DNA from: Hydrogenophaga sp. IBVHS1
Lineage (GTDB): Bacteria; Pseudomonadota; Gammaproteobacteria; Burkholderiales; Burkholderiaceae_C
Length of the DNA: 64,000 nucleotides
Assembly (NCBI RefSeq): GCF_002127265.1
Contig: NZ_NFUU01000002.1
Location: 310,001 to 374,000 of the forward strand
Direction of reading: 5' to 3'
The notes below the pieces were generated by a model. That model was not told the DNA's origin. It did not search any database and saw nothing but the letters and a program-made list of their open reading frames with translations. A program made the translations under genes and the position numbers. Numbering within the stretch: position 1 is the stretch's first letter; every line of letters begins with the position of its first letter. Of this stretch, positions 61,679 to 64,000 are shown piece after piece.

Positions 61679-63496
61679 TCACTCCTGCAGCCAGGGTGCC
61701 AGCCGCGCTGCGTCGGCCACGCCCAGACGCACTGTTTGCGATTCGGTGGGCCACTGCAGCACACAACGCAGCAGGCGGCGATCGCGCGAAACCACGGCGG
61801 TCAGTGTGGGTTGAACACCCCGGAGCTCGGCCACCTCGTCGAGTTTGTGGATGCGCCAGGCCTCGGCCAGGGTGCCGCGCTTGACAGCAGGCAGTTCAAT
61901 CGCCAGCCATTCGTCACCCGGCGCCATGCCGGCCGCTTCGGCGGCGCTGCCGCGCAGCACGGTCTTGAGCACCACGCTGCCATTGGTTTCTGCCACGCGC
62001 AGGCCCAGTTGCTGCGCTAGCGGGGCTTTTTCGTGCGTCACTTTGGCGCCGGCATCCTGCAGCAGGGAGGGCAGCGGCAGCTCGGCGGTGCTGTGCACCC
62101 AGGCGGCGATCTCGCCGTCGAAGCCGCGCCGCCCCAGGCGCTTGAGGGCGCGCAGCAGATCGGCCTCGCGCATCGGCCCGCCCTTGCAGCGCTGCCAGAG
62201 TTCGCGCATCACGCCGTCGAGCGAGGTGTGGCCTTCGGCGCGCAGGGTGAGGTCGAGGCACAGCGCAACGAGCGCGCCTTTGGTGTAGTAGCTCACCGTG
62301 GCGTTGGGCGTGTTCTCGCCCACCCGGTAGTACTTCACCCAGGCATCAAAACTGGCTTGCGCCACGGTCTGCACCAGGCGCCCAGGTGTCTGGCGCACCT
62401 GGTTGAGCGTCTTGGCCACGAGCTGCAGGTAGCAGGCTTCGTCGATCAGGCCCGCGCGCCGCAGCATCAGGTCGTCGTAGTAGCTGGTGAAGCCTTCGAA
62501 GAACCAGAGCAGCTCGGTGTGGTTCTCGGTGTTGTAGTCGTAGCGCGCGAACTCGGCCGGGCGCAGACGCTTGACGTTCCAGGTGTGGAAGTACTCGTGG
62601 CTGATGAGGCCCAGCAGCGTGGTGTAGCCGTCGGTGGCTTTCAAAGGCGCGGGCTTTTCGCCCGGCGCGCGTTGACGCGGCAGGTCGCTGCGCTGGCAGA
62701 TCAGGGCGGTGGAGTTGCGGTGCTCCAGCCCGCCGTAGCCGTCGCCACTGGCGTACAGCATGAACACGTAGCGGCCGAAAGGGGGCTGTTCACCCTCGTG
62801 GCCATGCCAGAACGCGATCTGCGTCTCGCAGATGCGGCGCACGTCCTCCAGGAGGCGCTGGCCATCCATCCACGCGCCGGCACCACTGACCACGAAGCGG
62901 TGTTCCACGCCGGCGGCGGTGAACTGGCCGCTCCAGAAGCGGCCCATCTCCACCGGGCAGTCGGCGAGCTCGTCGTAGTCTTTCGCCTGGTACCGACCGA
63001 AACCGTCGGGGTCCACGCGCAATGGCGCGAGGCCTGTGGCCACCTGCCAGCCGGCGGTGGCCGGAACGGCCTCGATCTCCAGCTCATGCGGCTGGTCTTC
63101 CTGGCCCAGCACCTGCACACACAGGCTGGTGGCGTTGAAGAAGCCACGGGTGGCGTCGAGAAAGGCGGTGCGCACGGAAGGATCGAAGGCGTACACCTCG
63201 TAGCGCAGTTCGAGTGGTTTGCCGGCTTCGCAGTCCACCTGCCAGCGGTGTTTGTCGAGCTGCTTCAGCGTGGCGGGCTGGCCAGCCTGCCAGGCGCACA
63301 GGTTTTGCAGGTGCTGGGAAAACTCGCGCACCAGGTAGCTGCCGGGAATCCACACCGGCAGGCTCACGCGCTGGTTCTTCGCCGGGCTCTGCACCTGCAG
63401 CGTGATGGCAAAGAGGTGGGCTTGGGCGTTGAGGATGGAGACGGTGTAGCGCACGGCGGCGCGGGCGGACGGGGAGCGGCGTCGCGCTGTCGTCAC
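61679..63496 (-). CDS. M61-family metallopeptidase with PDZ domain
   Basis: 605 residues with the peptidase M61 N-terminal beta domain (LPVWIPGSYLVREFS), the zinc motif HEYFH (300-304) followed by TWNVKRLRP and the third-ligand region LLWFFEGFTSYYDDL, and a PDZ-like C-terminal part (GLRVAETNGSVVLKTVLRGSAAEAAGMAPGD). Family members are glycyl aminopeptidases. No signal peptide is seen. The start is a GTG at 63496, overlapping the stop of the dsbC-like gene; no ATG is near. Confidence 0.92.
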   Translation of the reverse strand: MTTARRRSPSARAAVRYTVSILNAQAHLFAITLQVQSPAKNQRVSLPVWIPGSYLVREFSQHLQNLCAWQAGQPATLKQLDKHRWQVDCEAGKPLELRYEVYAFDPSVRTAFLDATRGFFNATSLCVQVLGQEDQPHELEIEAVPATAGWQVATGLAPLRVDPDGFGRYQAKDYDELADCPVEMGRFWSGQFTAAGVEHRFVVSGAGAWMDGQRLLEDVRRICETQIAFWHGHEGEQPPFGRYVFMLYASGDGYGGLEHRNSTALICQRSDLPRQRAPGEKPAPLKATDGYTTLLGLISHEYFHTWNVKRLRPAEFARYDYNTENHTELLWFFEGFTSYYDDLMLRRAGLIDEACYLQLVAKTLNQVRQTPGRLVQTVAQASFDAWVKYYRVGENTPNATVSYYTKGALVALCLDLTLRAEGHTSLDGVMRELWQRCKGGPMREADLLRALKRLGRRGFDGEIAAWVHSTAELPLPSLLQDAGAKVTHEKAPLAQQLGLRVAETNGSVVLKTVLRGSAAEAAGMAPGDEWLAIELPAVKRGTLAEAWRIHKLDEVAELRGVQPTLTAVVSRDRRLLRCVLQWPTESQTVRLGVADAARLAPWLQE

Positions 63497-64000
63497 GGCT
63501 TGGCTTCCTTCAGCATCGCCTCGATGCGATCGGCCGTGATGAAGCCGGGCACGCGTTTGTCGTTGGTGAAGAACAGCGTGGGTGTCCCGCTGATCCCGTG
63601 CTCGCTCGCCAGTTTGCTGTTGCGCTCAATGGCCGCAATGTCGCAACTCGCCGGCTCAGGGGGCTGGTTGTTCAGCATCCAGCCGGCGTAGGTTTTTGAC
63701 TTGTCTTTGGCGCACCAGATGCGCTGGGTTTTCTCCACCGAGTCATCGCCCAGCACCGGAATCAGGAACACATGGATGGTGAGGTCGTCGATCTTGGCGA
63801 GTTCGCGGTGCAGGCGCTTGCAGTAGCTGCAGTTCGGGTCCTCGAACACGGCCATCTGGCGTGTGCCCTTGCCCTTGACCAGCTTGAAGGCGTCTTTCAG
63901 GGGGAGGTCTTTGAAGTCGATCGCTGTGAGTTGCCCGATGCGTGCCTCCGTGAGGTTGACGCGGTTGCGCGCGTCAATCAGGGCGCCCTGAAAGATGTAG
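63493..64000 (-). CDS. DsbC-family thiol:disulfide interchange protein (partial)
   Basis: The frame stays open from the stop at 63493 to the window end at 64000, so the N-terminus is missing. The visible 168 residues begin in the DsbC dimerisation region (YIFQGALIDARNRVNLTE, then LPLKDAFKLVKGKG) and contain the thioredoxin fold with redox motif FEDPNCSYCKRL (CxxC) and the cis-Pro loop GISGTPTLFF. DsbC proteins are periplasmic disulfide isomerases, so a signal peptide is expected beyond the window. An internal ATG at 63855 is not the real start. Confidence 0.9.
   Translation of the reverse strand, partial: YIFQGALIDARNRVNLTEARIGQLTAIDFKDLPLKDAFKLVKGKGTRQMAVFEDPNCSYCKRLHRELAKIDDLTIHVFLIPVLGDDSVEKTQRIWCAKDKSKTYAGWMLNNQPPEPASCDIAAIERNSKLASEHGISGTPTLFFTNDKRVPGFITADRIEAMLKEAKP

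Noticed and set aside
63493..63855. Complete 120-residue thioredoxin-like gene starting at the internal ATG 63855
   Set aside because: The frame continues upstream to the window edge with DsbC-like sequence, so the gene is a truncated DsbC-family gene.

Overview
This 64 kb window is chromosomal core DNA from a high-GC betaproteobacterium. The gene order (murG-murC-ddl-ftsQ-ftsA-ftsZ-lpxC, the rodA block, accBC-prmA, nrdAB, pilSR, ffh), a histone H1-like Lys/Ala/Pro protein ending in the tail [11 protein letters not shown], and a PP0621-family protein beside a CcsA-type protein all point to Burkholderiales, most likely Comamonadaceae (Hydrogenophaga/Acidovorax-like; genus not decidable by eye). 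I see no rRNA, CRISPR array, prophage, transposase or plasmid genes. The one RNA gene I can call is an elongator tRNA-Met.

Layout. 1-8.2 kb (+): end of the dcw division and envelope cluster, then a 58-residue membrane protein. 8.2-16.1 kb (-): packed run yqiA, RNase II, tonB-like, mtgA, plsC-like, cdsA-like, ruvC, MFS transporter. 16.1-21.4 kb (+): rodA, a beta-hydroxyacid dehydrogenase, tldD, then DAHP synthase behind a leader peptide and terminator that look like an attenuator. 21.4-29.1 kb: mpl (-), then (+) a nucleotidyltransferase-like protein, a TlpA-like thioredoxin, accB-accC-prmA, a zinc-ribbon membrane protein and a PfkB kinase. 29.1-39.5 kb (-): H1-like protein, nrdB, nrdA (with twin NrdR boxes over a promoter), ampD, pilR, pilS, PP0621 protein, CcsA-like protein. 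39.6-46.9 kb: ffh (+), an IclR regulator (-) and, divergent from it, an uncharacterised operon (SDR, flavin monooxygenase, BASS transporter, extended SDR, EamA transporter). 46.9-56.1 kb (-): opgH and opgG for periplasmic glucans, a GlrK/lipoprotein/GlrR two-component set, miaB and an exported protein. 56.3-64 kb: lipocalin (+), yaeQ (-), tRNA-Met (-), a phenylacetate-type group (enoyl-CoA hydratase divergent from paaG-paaI-paaK around a palindromic operator), a small hypothetical, an M61 peptidase and a DsbC-like protein cut by the window end.

The genes mostly serve envelope growth (peptidoglycan synthesis, recycling and elongation, LPS lipid A, phospholipid, glucans), division, fatty acid and deoxynucleotide supply, and protein targeting, with two catabolic inserts (the IclR-linked operon and the paa group).

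The least expected signals are non-coding: the aromatic-codon attenuator before aroG; a two-copy three-hairpin repeat placed just downstream of minus-strand stop codons, with compensatory base changes in its stems; a five-hairpin gap between glrR and opgG with a plus-strand terminator that serves no visible gene; and a 102-bp inverted repeat between ftsZ and lpxC.
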